A stretch of 64,000 nt of DNA from Rhodospirillales bacterium (GCA_019634165.1 JAHQVT010000006.1:310001-374000), one strand, 5' to 3'; positions 35,070 through 45,125 are shown, counted from the stretch's first letter. Program-made: numbers and translations. The notes: a model not told the origin generated them from the letters alone.

Positions 35070-36208
35070 CGGATGTCATGGTGTATGTGCAGCATCTGTT
35101 GGGCATTGGTCATGTGCGCCGTATGGCATTGATTAATCGTGCTATCCGAGACCGTGGTTTGACAGTGTCTGTTGCCAGTGGGGGTGTCCCAGATGACGGA
35201 TTGGATTTTTCAGCCGATCACGTGGTTCAGCTTTCCCCCTGTAAAACAGCAGATAGCAGTTTTTCTGGGCTTGTCGACCCGAATGGCGATGTGCTTGGCG
35301 ATGATTGGAAAGAACTGCGCAAAACAGAACTTCTTTCTGCTTTTAGGGTGATCGCGCCGAAGCTTTTATTGGTTGAAATGTTTCCGTTTGGCCGTCGCGC
35401 ATTTCGGTTTGAGCTAATCCCGTTGTTTGAAGCCGCGCGGGCAGCAAATATTCCAATCGTTTGTTCTGTGCGCGATTTGCTGGTGCGTAAAAAGGATATT
35501 GGCAAAACCCGTTGGATGTGTGACATCGCCCGGCAATATCTTGATGCTGTTCTGGTGCATGGTGACCCGGAACTTTTTGGGTTTGATCACAGTTTTGAAT
35601 GCGCAGATGAAATTGCCGATTTGATTATCCACACAGGATATGTCGCACCGGCAATGGCAGAGGACCCTTCAGGGAGAAAAGAGGAAGACCGCAAAGGTGT
35701 TTTAGTTTCCGCTGGCGGTGGTGCTGTTGGTGCAGAATTGATTGGTCTTGCGATTGCCGCCCGCCAATATTCCGAAACATACGCACATGAGCCATGGGAT
35801 ATCGTTGCAGGGCCACATTTTCCCGATGATCATTTCGACGCATTGTTAAAGGTGATGCCAGAAGGAATGGTGCTACACCGTTTCTTACCGGACTTCAGGG
35901 AACGTATGGGGCGGGCTTCGGTATCGGTATCGCAAGCTGGCTACAATACGCTGATGGATGTGCTTTCAACCCAAACACCAGCCGTGATGGTACCCTTCGC
36001 ACAAGGTGGCGAAAGCGAGCAAACCGAGCGCGCAGAAATTCTTTCAAAAGAAGGGGTTATTTCCCTGCTTGATCTTGATGGCCTGTCTGCGCAATCATTA
36101 GCAAAACAAATAGATGGTGCCAGACGGCCAAGTGATTTCACAATTGCACTGAATGGCGCACAAAAAACTGCGATGATTATCGCAGAGATGATTAAGGGCA
36201 AGGCATGA
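35066..36208 (+). CDS. MurG/GT28-like glycosyltransferase
   Basis: 380 residues from ATG 35066 within an ATGA overlap with the phosphatase stop; GGAG lies upstream. N-terminal DVMVYVQHLLGIGHVRRMAL has the same GH(V/L)RR motif as the first gene. The C-terminal domain has VLVSAGGGAVGAEL, SVSQAGYNTLMDVL and PAVMVPFAQGGESEQTERAEIL, like the UDP-sugar site of MurG. A GT-B protein, predicted cytoplasmic. The next gene overlaps by 4 nt. Confidence 0.78.
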   Translation: MTDVMVYVQHLLGIGHVRRMALINRAIRDRGLTVSVASGGVPDDGLDFSADHVVQLSPCKTADSSFSGLVDPNGDVLGDDWKELRKTELLSAFRVIAPKLLLVEMFPFGRRAFRFELIPLFEAARAANIPIVCSVRDLLVRKKDIGKTRWMCDIARQYLDAVLVHGDPELFGFDHSFECADEIADLIIHTGYVAPAMAEDPSGRKEEDRKGVLVSAGGGAVGAELIGLAIAARQYSETYAHEPWDIVAGPHFPDDHFDALLKVMPEGMVLHRFLPDFRERMGRASVSVSQAGYNTLMDVLSTQTPAVMVPFAQGGESEQTERAEILSKEGVISLLDLDGLSAQSLAKQIDGARRPSDFTIALNGAQKTAMIIAEMIKGKA

Positions 36209-36963
36209 GCAGTTGGGATCATTTGCGTAACGAGCTTGATCGCTGGCAATCCGCAGGACGGACCGCCACGGCATGGTGGCGTGATGATGATGCTGTGACT
36301 GTGACCCCGGACCTTGAAACCATTCTTGCGTTTGAACAGGACTATAAAGTCCCGCTGGCATTGGCGGTTATCCCGGCCGATCTGCAAAATGATCTTGTCG
36401 AACGTTTGGTGGAAACGGTTGATACCCGTGTGCTGCAACACGGATGGTCGCACCAAAACCACATGCCCGCCGGGCGCAAGAAACAAGAACTTGATGATGT
36501 TCGTGATATTGGGGATGTCGTATCAGACCTGCGAAAAGGGTTCTCGGTTCTAAAATCCCGATTTGGCAGCCGTTTTTTGCCGGTTGTTGTACCACCTTGG
36601 AACAGGGTTGCAGAAGATGTCGTTGCTTCGTTGTCTTCCTTAGGCTTTCATGGGATTAGCACATTTAATCCGCGCAAATCTTTCGAACCTTACAAAGGTT
36701 TGATACAGGTAAATACACATGTAGACGTTATTGATTGGCGTGGCACACGCGGGTTTGTCGGCGAAGATGCTGCTCTTGGTGCTATGGTCGAACATCTTGT
36801 TGCACGTAGAACCGCACAGGTGGATGCAGCAGAGCCAACCGGCATTCTAACCCATCACATGGTGCATGATAAAAGCACGACCAAGTTTCTCGACAATCTG
36901 TTTTCAATGGAGCATTCAGCTCTGAATTGGCTGAAAATACCTGGAGTATTTCCATGGCAATAA
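36205..36963 (+). CDS. Polysaccharide deacetylase-like (CE4/NodB-type) protein
   Basis: 252 residues. CE4-like signatures: TAWWRDDDAV (catalytic and metal Asp pair), QHGWSHQNH (metal His-x3-His) and VVVPPWNR (motif 3 with catalytic-site Trp/Arg), then HGISTFNPR. There is no signal peptide, so unlike most exported NodB enzymes it should act in the cytoplasm on the sugar or lipid-linked intermediate built by the neighbouring transferases. Removing an acetyl group from GlcNAc-type sugars is the usual chemistry. Overlaps the previous gene by 4 nt and the next by 10 nt. Confidence 0.82.
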   Translation: MSSWDHLRNELDRWQSAGRTATAWWRDDDAVTVTPDLETILAFEQDYKVPLALAVIPADLQNDLVERLVETVDTRVLQHGWSHQNHMPAGRKKQELDDVRDIGDVVSDLRKGFSVLKSRFGSRFLPVVVPPWNRVAEDVVASLSSLGFHGISTFNPRKSFEPYKGLIQVNTHVDVIDWRGTRGFVGEDAALGAMVEHLVARRTAQVDAAEPTGILTHHMVHDKSTTKFLDNLFSMEHSALNWLKIPGVFPWQ

Positions 36964-37586
36964 GCCCAAAAGCGCATGCGGACCAAGACGAAATCGCGGG
37001 TTCTGAACCGCTGACTGATCCGGTGAAACCCGCTGGTGCCGGTGATGGTGACGTTCAGATGATGGCATATCCACCAAAACTAATGGCGCCCGACTTGGCG
37101 AAATCAGTTGTCGGATTGTTGATCTGTGGTGTGATTGCGTTGATCCCCGATATGCTGTCGATCATCAAATGGACGGCGGCAGGATTGGCGTTGTTGTTTG
37201 TGTTTTATTTCGCCCGCACGCTGATGCGTTTTCAGTCAAAGCTGTATGTATCGGAATATGGTATCCGTCTTTCAGATATACGCGGGGGGACGGCTTTTGC
37301 GTGGCCGGAACTTTCAAAATTCCGCTTGCGTTATTTCAGTACCAAACGTGATGGAAATAAAGGTTGGTTTGAACTGACGCTTCAGGCAGGTGAGACAAAG
37401 ATTGTCGCAGAATCAACACTGGACGGTTTTGACGATCTGCTTGAAATTTCACGTGATTGGGCGAAAGATAACCATCTTCTTGTTGATGACGTCACAAGAA
37501 CAAACCTGATGCGGATGGACGAAGCAGAAACTCTTGTTCAGGCAGCCGCGTCTGAACGCACACAAGGTGGTGCTAAACGAACATGA
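36954..37586 (+). CDS. Two-helix membrane protein with PH-like domain, unknown family
   Basis: 210 residues from ATG 36954, which has GGAG at about 36942 and overlaps the deacetylase by 10 nt. A disordered N-terminus is followed by two adjacent transmembrane helices (about residues 48-85: VGLLICGVIALIPDML, AAGLALLFVFYF). A soluble beta-rich region follows (KLYVSEYGIRLSDIRGGTAF, FAWPELSKFRLRYF) that looks like a bacterial PH-type module. Not assigned to a named family. Its place between deacetylase and ABC ATPase suggests a membrane organiser for the glycan enzymes. Confidence 0.7.
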   Translation: MAISPKAHADQDEIAGSEPLTDPVKPAGAGDGDVQMMAYPPKLMAPDLAKSVVGLLICGVIALIPDMLSIIKWTAAGLALLFVFYFARTLMRFQSKLYVSEYGIRLSDIRGGTAFAWPELSKFRLRYFSTKRDGNKGWFELTLQAGETKIVAESTLDGFDDLLEISRDWAKDNHLLVDDVTRTNLMRMDEAETLVQAAASERTQGGAKRT

Positions 37587-39511
37587 ACGATATTCTGCGT
37601 ATCAAGGACTTGAAAGTCGAATTTGTCTTACCGCATATGCGGGTAAAGGCTGTCGAAAATGTAAGTTTCCGAATTGGTGCGCAAGAAACGGTCGCCTTGG
37701 TCGGGGAATCAGGATCAGGCAAAAGCACGATCTCGCAGGCCATTATGGGTTTGCTGCCAAAGTCAGCGCAGATTACCAATGGGTCAATCATCTTTGCTGA
37801 CCCCAAAAAGCCCGGCACGCGGGTTGATATTGCCATGCTTGATCGCAGCGGTAAGGAAATGCGCGCAATCCGCGGTGGCCGCATTTCGATGATTTTCCAA
37901 GAACCCATGAGTTCGCTGTCACCTTTGCACACCATTGGTGATCAGATTTGTGAAGCTGTGCGTCTGCATCGCAATGTGGGCCGGGTAGAGGCCCGTGAGC
38001 TAGCTGTTGAAATGTTGACGCTTATTGGGTTTCCCCAACCTAAAAGGGCGCTTAAGACATATCCGTTTGAATTGTCCGGTGGGCTTCGTCAACGTGCGAT
38101 GATTGCAATGGCGCTGGTGTGTCGCCCGGCATTGTTGGTTGCCGACGAACCAACCACAGCACTTGATGTAACGATTCAGGCGCAAATTCTGCGACTTATC
38201 AAAGAAGTGCAAAGCGAACTACAGATGTCCGTTTTGTTGATTACGCATGATCTTGGCGTAGTTGCGAACATGGCAGACCGAATGGTCGTTATCTATGATG
38301 GCCGCGTTGTTGAGTCTGGTAAAACCGACGACGTGTTTATCAATCCGGGGCATGCTTATACCCAGTCGCTATTGGCTGCTGTGCCGCATTTTGACATGGG
38401 GCCAGATGAACGCCTTCGTCCCTTGCGCGAGATTAAGCCCAAAACCGGAAGTTTGCTTGCTAAAATTGCCGAGCGAGAGACGCCACGCGAAGCAAAAGAA
38501 GTCCCTGCTGCATTGGCTTTGCACCCGGCTATGGCCAGTGAACCTGTTTTGTCGGTACGCCATCTCAGCAAAAGCTTTGCCATCCGCAAAGGAAACTGGA
38601 TCAAATCAGAAGAACAGATGGTCCCGGCCGTTTCTGATGTATCGCTTACCGTGAACCGTGGGGAATGTGTTGGTTTGGTCGGTGAAAGTGGTTGTGGCAA
38701 AACAACCCTGTCCAAACTGATCATGCGCGCGATGGAACCCGATGATGGGTCCATTCTTTTTCGCGGTGAAAGTGGTCAGATGACGGAATTGACCGGCCTT
38801 GATGAAGATCAGTTAAACCCATACCGAAAACGTATACAGTTTGTGTTTCAGGACCCGTTTGGATCGCTTAATCCGCGTATGACGGTTCAGGATATCATTA
38901 CCGAACCGATGATCATTCACGGGGTTGGAGACAGTGAGTATCGTAAAAAAATGGTGCTGGAATTGATGGATCTGGTGGGGCTTGATCCCCGGTTCCTAAG
39001 CCGCTATCCGCACAGCTTTTCGGGTGGGCAGCGCCAGCGTATCGGTATCGCACGCGCGCTTAGCTTAAAGCCGGATCTTTTGATTTTCGATGAACCAACT
39101 TCTGCACTTGATGTATCAGTTCAGGCGCAAATACTTAATTTGTTGAAGGATTTACAGCGCGATCTTAATTTGACGTATCTGTTTATCTCTCACAATTTGG
39201 CGGTGGTTGATTACATTGCGGACCGGATTGCAGTGATGTGTGCCGGGCGCATTGTTGAGTCCGCACCACGCGAGCAACTGTTTAGAAACCCACTTCATCC
39301 CTATACGCAGGCATTGCTGAATGCCGTGCCATTTGCTGATCTCGAACACCTGTTAGATTTTGATAAGATTGTCGATGGTAAGGCCTCTGATCCGGCGCGC
39401 TGGCCTGCACCCTTTACGATCAATGACACCAGTGCACCAAAAATGATGCAATTCTCCGAAGACCATTTTGTACGTGCTGAACGTGCCGACTTTACGGAGA
39501 TCGCGATATGA
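37583..39511 (+). CDS. Fused ABC ATP-binding protein, oligopeptide/nickel type (DppD-DppF or YejF-like)
   Basis: 642 residues with two nucleotide-binding domains. NBD1 (about 1-280): [29 protein letters not shown] and [16 protein letters not shown]2 (about 320-600): [29 protein letters not shown] and [13 protein letters not shown]. Each carries the C-terminal oligopeptide ABC tail ([28 protein letters not shown]). Drives import by the permeases at 41517 and 42512. Start ATG overlaps the previous stop (ATGA), so it belongs to the same transcript as the glycan genes. Confidence 0.92.
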   Translation: MNDILRIKDLKVEFVLPHMRVKAVENVSFRIGAQETVALVGESGSGKSTISQAIMGLLPKSAQITNGSIIFADPKKPGTRVDIAMLDRSGKEMRAIRGGRISMIFQEPMSSLSPLHTIGDQICEAVRLHRNVGRVEARELAVEMLTLIGFPQPKRALKTYPFELSGGLRQRAMIAMALVCRPALLVADEPTTALDVTIQAQILRLIKEVQSELQMSVLLITHDLGVVANMADRMVVIYDGRVVESGKTDDVFINPGHAYTQSLLAAVPHFDMGPDERLRPLREIKPKTGSLLAKIAERETPREAKEVPAALALHPAMASEPVLSVRHLSKSFAIRKGNWIKSEEQMVPAVSDVSLTVNRGECVGLVGESGCGKTTLSKLIMRAMEPDDGSILFRGESGQMTELTGLDEDQLNPYRKRIQFVFQDPFGSLNPRMTVQDIITEPMIIHGVGDSEYRKKMVLELMDLVGLDPRFLSRYPHSFSGGQRQRIGIARALSLKPDLLIFDEPTSALDVSVQAQILNLLKDLQRDLNLTYLFISHNLAVVDYIADRIAVMCAGRIVESAPREQLFRNPLHPYTQALLNAVPFADLEHLLDFDKIVDGKASDPARWPAPFTINDTSAPKMMQFSEDHFVRAERADFTEIAI

Positions 39512-41439
39512 TCTGCTTCCCCATCCGCTCTAATTTTTCGGTACGCCGTGTGCTTGCCACTATGGTGGTTGGTGCTGGTGTCATCGGTGCTTCATTTATG
39601 CCTGTTTCTGCTCATGCTGAAGTTCCGTATTTCGAAGATGCTGTCGCAAAGGGGACGTTGCCGCCGATGCTTGAGCGGCTGCCAGAGCATCCAAACGTTA
39701 TCGATTTCGGTGCAGAAAATAAGACCATCGGCAAATATGGTGGGGAGTTCGTCACCATTATGGGCCGGTCGAAAGATATCCGCATGGCGGTTGTCTATGG
39801 TTATGCGCGTTTGGTCGGATATGATCAGGACTTGAACTTAAAAGCGGACATTCTCGAAGCAATGGATGTCAATGAAGAGGGCAATGTCTTTACCCTTCAT
39901 ATCCGCAAAGGTCACAAATGGTCGGATGGCGCACCTTTTACAGCCGAGGATTTCCGCTATTACTGGGAAGATATCGTCAATAACGATGAATTATTTCCGG
40001 TTGGACCGCCGCGCTTTTGGTTTGTTGGTGATGAACCAGCAACCTTTGAGATTCTTGATGAATTTACGGTACGCTATAGCTGGTCACAGCCCAACCCGTT
40101 CTTTCTTGCTGAACTTGCGGCTACACGCCCACCATTCATCTATCGGCCTGCCCATTATCTGAAACAGTTTCACGAAAAATACCGTGAGCATGATCAGCTT
40201 GAGGCCATTGTCACCGAACGCGGATTGCGCAGTTGGGCCGTCCTGCATACGGACATGGACCGCCCATACAGATTGTCGAACATCAACCGCCCGTCACTTG
40301 AACCGTGGTTGATCACGACGGAAGAACCGTCTGACCGGTTTGTCTTTGTACGGAACCCATTTTATCACCGTGTCGATCCAGAAGGAAACCAACTGCCCTA
40401 TATCGACCGGATGATCTTTAATATCTCAAATTCCAAGCTGGTGCCGGCCAAGGTCGGGGCAGGTGAGGTTGACCTGCAAAGCCGTATTCTGTCGTTAAAG
40501 GACTACACGTTCCTTAAGCAGTCTGAAGCAAAGCAGAACTATCAGGTTCGTTTGTGGGATGTTGGTGCAGGTTCTTATGCGGCCTTGTATCCTAATCTGA
40601 CTTGTACGGACCCGGTATGGCGAAGCACCCTTCGTGACGTGCGGTTCCGCCGCGCCTTGTCGTTGGCGATCAATCGTACCGAAATCAACCGCGTTTTATT
40701 CTTTGGTTTGGCACAGCCGACCAACAACACAGTTTTGCGCAAAAGCCCACTATTTAAGCCGGAATACCGTGAAAGCTTTACCAATTTCGATCTTAAGGCC
40801 GCCAATGCGTTGCTTGATGAGATGGGACTGGATCAACGTGATAGCGATGGCATCCGTTTGATGTCCGACGGTCGCCCGATGGAAATCATTGTCGAAACCA
40901 CCGGTGAAAACCCGGAACATGACGATATGCTTGAACTGATTGGGGATAGCTGGCGTCAGGTTGGGGTGAAGATGTTCGTCAAAGGCCTGCAACGCGAAGT
41001 ATTACGGAACCGGGCCTATAGCGGCGAAACCATTATGTCGATCTTCAACGGGGTTGATAACGGCCTTGCAACGCCAAATTCGGTGCCATCTGAATTTGTC
41101 CCGGTTCAACAAGACAGTCTGCAATGGCCAAAATGGGGCCAGTACTATCAGACCGACGGTGAAGCCGGTGAAGCACCAGATTTGCCTGCCGCCAAGGAAC
41201 TAATGGAACAGTATCGCAAATGGCAGACCAGCAATGAAAAAGGCCGCAAAGAAGCCTGGCAGAGCATTCTTGATATCAATTCCGAAAACATGTTCTCAAT
41301 TGGTTTGATCGGGAATGTACCGCAGCCAGTTGTGGTGGATAAAGATCTTCGCAATGTGCCGGAAAAAGGCATACATAGCTGGGAGCCCGGTGCGTTCTTT
41401 GGGATTTATCGTCCCGATACGTTCTGGTGGGATCGATAA
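39508..41439 (+). CDS. Periplasmic binding protein, SBP_bac_5 family
   Basis: 643 residues with a signal peptide (VRRVLATMVVGAGVIGASFM, cleavage near AHAE). The SBP_bac_5 body is marked by VFTLHIRKGHKWSDGAPFTAEDF, PYIDRMIFNISNS, RDVRFRRALSLAINRTEIN and AANALLDEMGLDQRDSDG. Family 5 proteins bind peptides, glycosylated compounds or opines. The length is at the upper end for DppA and fits longer alphaproteobacterial forms. Overlaps the ATPase stop by 4 nt. A stem-loop follows, consistent with higher expression than the permeases. Confidence 0.9.
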   Translation: MICFPIRSNFSVRRVLATMVVGAGVIGASFMPVSAHAEVPYFEDAVAKGTLPPMLERLPEHPNVIDFGAENKTIGKYGGEFVTIMGRSKDIRMAVVYGYARLVGYDQDLNLKADILEAMDVNEEGNVFTLHIRKGHKWSDGAPFTAEDFRYYWEDIVNNDELFPVGPPRFWFVGDEPATFEILDEFTVRYSWSQPNPFFLAELAATRPPFIYRPAHYLKQFHEKYREHDQLEAIVTERGLRSWAVLHTDMDRPYRLSNINRPSLEPWLITTEEPSDRFVFVRNPFYHRVDPEGNQLPYIDRMIFNISNSKLVPAKVGAGEVDLQSRILSLKDYTFLKQSEAKQNYQVRLWDVGAGSYAALYPNLTCTDPVWRSTLRDVRFRRALSLAINRTEINRVLFFGLAQPTNNTVLRKSPLFKPEYRESFTNFDLKAANALLDEMGLDQRDSDGIRLMSDGRPMEIIVETTGENPEHDDMLELIGDSWRQVGVKMFVKGLQREVLRNRAYSGETIMSIFNGVDNGLATPNSVPSEFVPVQQDSLQWPKWGQYYQTDGEAGEAPDLPAAKELMEQYRKWQTSNEKGRKEAWQSILDINSENMFSIGLIGNVPQPVVVDKDLRNVPEKGIHSWEPGAFFGIYRPDTFWWDR

Positions 41440-41461
41440 ACGGCTTGATCACGTAACACGG

Positions 41462-41495
41462 CGTTTCACTGCCAACGAGGGAAGGCGGTGAAACG
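41462..41495 (+). other. Intercistronic stem-loop between binding protein and permease
   Basis: CGTTTCAC (41462-41469) and GTGAAACG (41488-41495) form an 8-bp stem over an 18-nt loop, without a T tract. Such hairpins often protect binding-protein mRNA from 3' decay. Confidence 0.5.
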
Positions 41496-41516
41496 ACAGG
41501 GGGAGCAATACCGCCG

Positions 41517-42515
41517 ATGCTGACCTATTTGGCAAGACGGCTTTTTGTAATGGTGCCAACACTGATCTTGATCAGTCTGTTGGTGTTCGTGATCATTCAG
41601 CTTCCACCGGGGGACTTTTTAAGCACGTACCTTAACGAGCTTCAGGCCCAGGGTGAGGCCGTTGATCCGGCAAAAATCGAATTTTTGAAGCATCAATACG
41701 GCTTGGATCAGCCGATTTATGTCCAGTATATCGACTGGGCGTGGGGGCTTTTGCATGGCGATCTTGGTTTTTCATTTGAATATAATCTGCCAGTAAGTGA
41801 CGTCGTCGGGGATCGCCTGTGGTTGTCCTTGGTTCTGAATTTCAGCACGGTTCTGTTTATCTATATCGTTAGCTTTCCCATCGGGATTTATTCAGCAACC
41901 CGGCAATATAGCTGGGGCGATTATGGTTTCACCTTGCTTGGTTTTCTTGGCCTTGCCATGCCGAACTTTCTGTTCGCGCTGATCTTGCTTTATTATGCCA
42001 ATGTTGTGTTTGGCACCTCGATCGGTGGGTTGATGGACCCGGAATTCATCAATCAAGGGTGGTCGTTCGCCAAAATCATGTCAGTTGTCGAACATCTTTG
42101 GGCGCCGGTCCTTGTGATCGGAACATCGGGCACAGCATCCATGATCCGCCGATTGCGGGCCAATCTGCTTGATGAACTTAGCAAGCAATATGTCGTCACA
42201 GCCCACGCCAAGGGGCTATCTCCGACAAAGGTACTGTTCAAATACCCGCTTCGCATGGCGTTAAATCCGTTTATTGCTGATATCGGTAATATCCTGCCGC
42301 AGGTGGTTTCTGGATCTGTTCTGGTGTCTGTGGTGATGTCCTTGCCAACCACCGGGCCAATGTTACTTGCAGCCTTGCAAAGTCAGGATATGTATCTGGC
42401 GGGATCGTTCCTGATGTTCTTGGCACTTCTCACTGTTGTCGGGATGTTTGTCTCGGATGTTTTGCTTGCTTGGCTTGATCCTCGCATTCGTTTGCAAGGA
42501 GGGGTCGGGAAATGA
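41517..42515 (+). CDS. ABC transporter permease, oligopeptide type (DppB-like)
   Basis: 332 residues. Six-helix BPD_transp_1 permease with the DppB N-terminal domain (RRLFVMVPTLILISLLVFV, then the periplasmic KHQYGLDQPIYVQYIDW). The coupling loop contains GTSGTASMIRRLRANLLDEL and VTAHAKGLSPTKVLFKYPLR. Partner of the permease that overlaps it by 4 nt. Confidence 0.92.
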   Translation: MLTYLARRLFVMVPTLILISLLVFVIIQLPPGDFLSTYLNELQAQGEAVDPAKIEFLKHQYGLDQPIYVQYIDWAWGLLHGDLGFSFEYNLPVSDVVGDRLWLSLVLNFSTVLFIYIVSFPIGIYSATRQYSWGDYGFTLLGFLGLAMPNFLFALILLYYANVVFGTSIGGLMDPEFINQGWSFAKIMSVVEHLWAPVLVIGTSGTASMIRRLRANLLDELSKQYVVTAHAKGLSPTKVLFKYPLRMALNPFIADIGNILPQVVSGSVLVSVVMSLPTTGPMLLAALQSQDMYLAGSFLMFLALLTVVGMFVSDVLLAWLDPRIRLQGGVGK

Positions 42516-43681
42516 GCATTGGTGATGATCGGCGCAATGAGCATTATGTTGACCCAGCACCATTTAATCCGTGGGAACGCGAAGAACTAACGCCCGAGCA
42601 AGAAAAGTACTTTCTTGCCTCGCAATGGCAGTTGATGTGGTGGCGTCTGAAACGCCATCGGTTGGCGTATCTGTCATTGATCATTTTGGTGATCATGTAT
42701 GCATCGGTGTTGATTGTTGAATTCATCGCGCCCTACGCACAGGAAACACGTAATTCCGAATTCATCCATCACCCACCACAGGCCATTCATTTGTTCCATG
42801 ATGGTGAATTTGTCGGGCCATTTACGTATGGCACTGATTTCTCGGTGGATATGGAAACGCTTAAACCGACCTATGCGCCAAATATGGATAGGGTCGATCA
42901 GCTGCGGTTCTTCTGTTCTGGGGACGGGTATGAGTTTTGGGGCATGATCGAGATGGATTTCCATTTCGTCTGTCCTGCAGAAGACGGCACGATGTTTGTG
43001 TTTGGCACCGACCGTTTGGGGCGCGATATGCTATCGCGCATCTTTTATGGTGCACGTGTTTCACTGACCATCGGGCTTGTCGGGATATCGGTTAGTTTCT
43101 TCTTGGGGATTTTGATTGGTGGAGCTGCGGGCTATTACGGCGGCTGGGTTGATGCGACGGCACAGCGCACGATTGAAGTCATTCGATCCTTGCCCGAAAT
43201 ACCGCTTTGGATGGCACTTTCAGCAGCCTTGCCGGTAACCTGGAGCCCCATTCTGATCTATTTCGGGATTACCATCATTCTTGGACTGATTGATTGGACG
43301 GGGCTTGCACGTGCGGTGCGATCAAAACTTCTGGCACTGCGTGAAGAAGACTATGCCCTTGCTGCCCGTTTGATGGGGGCAAAGCCAAAGCGTATTGTTG
43401 CGCGTCATCTTCTGCCGAACTTTGCCAGCCATTTGATCGCATCAGTAACACTTTCGATCCCGAACATGATCCTTGGCGAAACTGCGCTGAGTTTCCTTGG
43501 GTTGGGCTTAAGGGCGCCGGTGACAAGCTGGGGGGTGTTGCTGAACGAGGCACAAAACATCAACGCTGTTGCTGTTTATCCGTGGCTGATGCTGCCGGTG
43601 GTTCCGGTCGTAATCGTTGTTCTGGCGTTTAACTTCCTTGGCGACGGATTGCGTGACGCGGCTGATCCATACAAGAACTGA
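42512..43681 (+). CDS. ABC transporter permease, oligopeptide type (DppC-like, with long periplasmic insert)
   Basis: 389 residues. The N-terminal part has a cytoplasmic helix (WQLMWWRLKRHRLAYLSL) and first membrane helix. A large insert of about 120 residues follows (about 75-195: HHPPQAIHLFHDGEFVGPFT, YAPNMDRVDQLRFFCSGDG), then FGTDRLGRDMLSRIFYGARV of the DppC type. The coupling loop is DYALAARLMGAKPKRIVARH. The insert is larger than in DppC and is seen in permeases of longer substrates such as YejE. Last gene clearly coupled in the operon; overlaps its partner by 4 nt. Confidence 0.9.
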   Translation: MSIGDDRRNEHYVDPAPFNPWEREELTPEQEKYFLASQWQLMWWRLKRHRLAYLSLIILVIMYASVLIVEFIAPYAQETRNSEFIHHPPQAIHLFHDGEFVGPFTYGTDFSVDMETLKPTYAPNMDRVDQLRFFCSGDGYEFWGMIEMDFHFVCPAEDGTMFVFGTDRLGRDMLSRIFYGARVSLTIGLVGISVSFFLGILIGGAAGYYGGWVDATAQRTIEVIRSLPEIPLWMALSAALPVTWSPILIYFGITIILGLIDWTGLARAVRSKLLALREEDYALAARLMGAKPKRIVARHLLPNFASHLIASVTLSIPNMILGETALSFLGLGLRAPVTSWGVLLNEAQNINAVAVYPWLMLPVVPVVIVVLAFNFLGDGLRDAADPYKN

Positions 43682-43688
43682 TCCTTTA

Positions 43689-44195
43689 ATGGTTTGTGTT
43701 TCTCCAAATCTTGAAACGGAACGCCTTGTTCTTCGTCCCATGACAATGGGGGATTGGCCTGGGTACGCGGAGCTGATGCTATCAGAACGTGCAGTTCATA
43801 TGGGCGGCCCATTTGATATGGCTGGGACGTGGGGGATGTTCTGCAGTGATGCTGCTCAATGGTGTTTGATGGGCCATGGTGCACTGATGGTTGATGAAAA
43901 AACGACAAGGCAATGCGTGGGGCAGGTTTGCATTAATTACGGACCATTGTTCCCCGAGCATGAATTGGGGTGGTTGCTTTTCCCATTTGCAGAGGGAAGA
44001 GGAATTGCTGCAGAGGCTGCAATTACCATGCGCAAATGGGCTTTTGAGGTGCGTGGACTAAAGACATTGGTCAGCTATATTGCGCCGCGAAATATGCGCT
44101 CAATTCACCTGGCTGAACGCCTTGGTGCGTCTTTGGATCCTGATGCCGCCCGTCCTGACCCAGACGACCTTGTTTATCGACATTTTCCCGACTAA
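43689..44195 (+). CDS. GNAT-family N-acetyltransferase
   Basis: 168 residues from ATG 43689, 7 nt after the permease stop; an upstream start at 43617 would overlap it. RimJ/RimL-type GNAT: LETERLVLRPMTMGDWPGYAELM, VGQVCINYGPLFPEHELGW, the acetyl-CoA loop FAEGRGIAAEAAITMRKWAF and ARNMRSIHLAERLGA. Substrate unknown. Co-directional with the transport genes and probably in their transcript; followed by a convergent gene 9 nt later. Confidence 0.86.
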   Translation: MVCVSPNLETERLVLRPMTMGDWPGYAELMLSERAVHMGGPFDMAGTWGMFCSDAAQWCLMGHGALMVDEKTTRQCVGQVCINYGPLFPEHELGWLLFPFAEGRGIAAEAAITMRKWAFEVRGLKTLVSYIAPRNMRSIHLAERLGASLDPDAARPDPDDLVYRHFPD

Positions 44196-44204
44196 GTGGG
44201 CACT

Positions 44205-45062
44205 TTACTTTTTACGAAGCCACAGGCTGGTCTCATGCGCCCCTTCGGGGATGTGAATGCCATTGGCGATTGATCCTTCAATCAGATCACCAAGTCGGGT
44301 TGTGGCATAGGCACTGGACCACAGGATTTCAAATCCGTTGCCTGCCAGAAGTGATGCAACACCTTGCTGTTCGTTGTAGCCGCGCCATTGCCAGATTTCC
44401 GGGTAGTCATCGGGCAGGGTGATGTCATGGATATGAATGATCGTGCCACTGGGCAATGTCGGAATGATTGACGAGAACAGTAAATCAACATCTGTTCCAG
44501 GCATCATGATGTGGCTTGAATCAATCGAAAGAATATCGCCACCGGTAAGGGTTGCAAAAATCGCCGGATTGGCCTTTTGAACAATGGTTTTTTCAATGGT
44601 AATGGGCAGTTTTGCAATATCTGCACGTGGGGCCGGATCAATCGCGTGAAATGCGGTTGCTAGGTCGCCGTCTTTAATCGCGCGGTAATAAAACCGGGTG
44701 GAATGACCAGACCCGATTTCAATGATTCGATCCGGGCGGAATTCACGGGTGATGATATATGCCATCATGCCATCAAGACGCGGAAACCAGCTTTGCTGCC
44801 AACGCGGTTCAGGCGGTGTCGCATTGCCAAAGCTTGCAAATTCTTCCTGATATGTCGCCGCCTTGGCCAACCATGCCTTCATGGTTGGCGCTGCTTCTTC
44901 CATCATGGCTTCAATTGCCGGATAGGATGGACGTCCAACCGCTTTTGCCGTCTCGTTGGCATAACGATAAGGAATGAAATAGCCCGCAGGAGAACTGCCA
45001 AACAGGGTTTTTAACCCGAATTTCCATCGACGCATTCTGCTAGAGAACGGCATGGTGGTCAT
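44205..45062 (-). CDS. Class I SAM-dependent methyltransferase-like protein
   Basis: 285 residues. Rossmann-type SAM motif RIIEIGSGHSTRFYYRAI (about 110-127), then HAIDPAPRADIAKL, DILSIDSSHIMMPGTDVDLL and IHIHDITLPDDYPE, the order of Methyltransf_24-like proteins. These include sugar- and natural-product methyltransferases, and some lack proven activity. Start uncertain between MTTMPFS, MPFS and MRRWK. Convergent with the GNAT gene, 9 nt apart. Confidence 0.72.
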   Translation of the reverse strand: MTTMPFSSRMRRWKFGLKTLFGSSPAGYFIPYRYANETAKAVGRPSYPAIEAMMEEAAPTMKAWLAKAATYQEEFASFGNATPPEPRWQQSWFPRLDGMMAYIITREFRPDRIIEIGSGHSTRFYYRAIKDGDLATAFHAIDPAPRADIAKLPITIEKTIVQKANPAIFATLTGGDILSIDSSHIMMPGTDVDLLFSSIIPTLPSGTIIHIHDITLPDDYPEIWQWRGYNEQQGVASLLAGNGFEILWSSAYATTRLGDLIEGSIANGIHIPEGAHETSLWLRKK

Positions 45063-45125
45063 ATTGGCATCCCTTTGAATTGACGGTGTGAAACAGGGGG
45101 GCTTTATCTTAAGTAAAGGGTGGCT

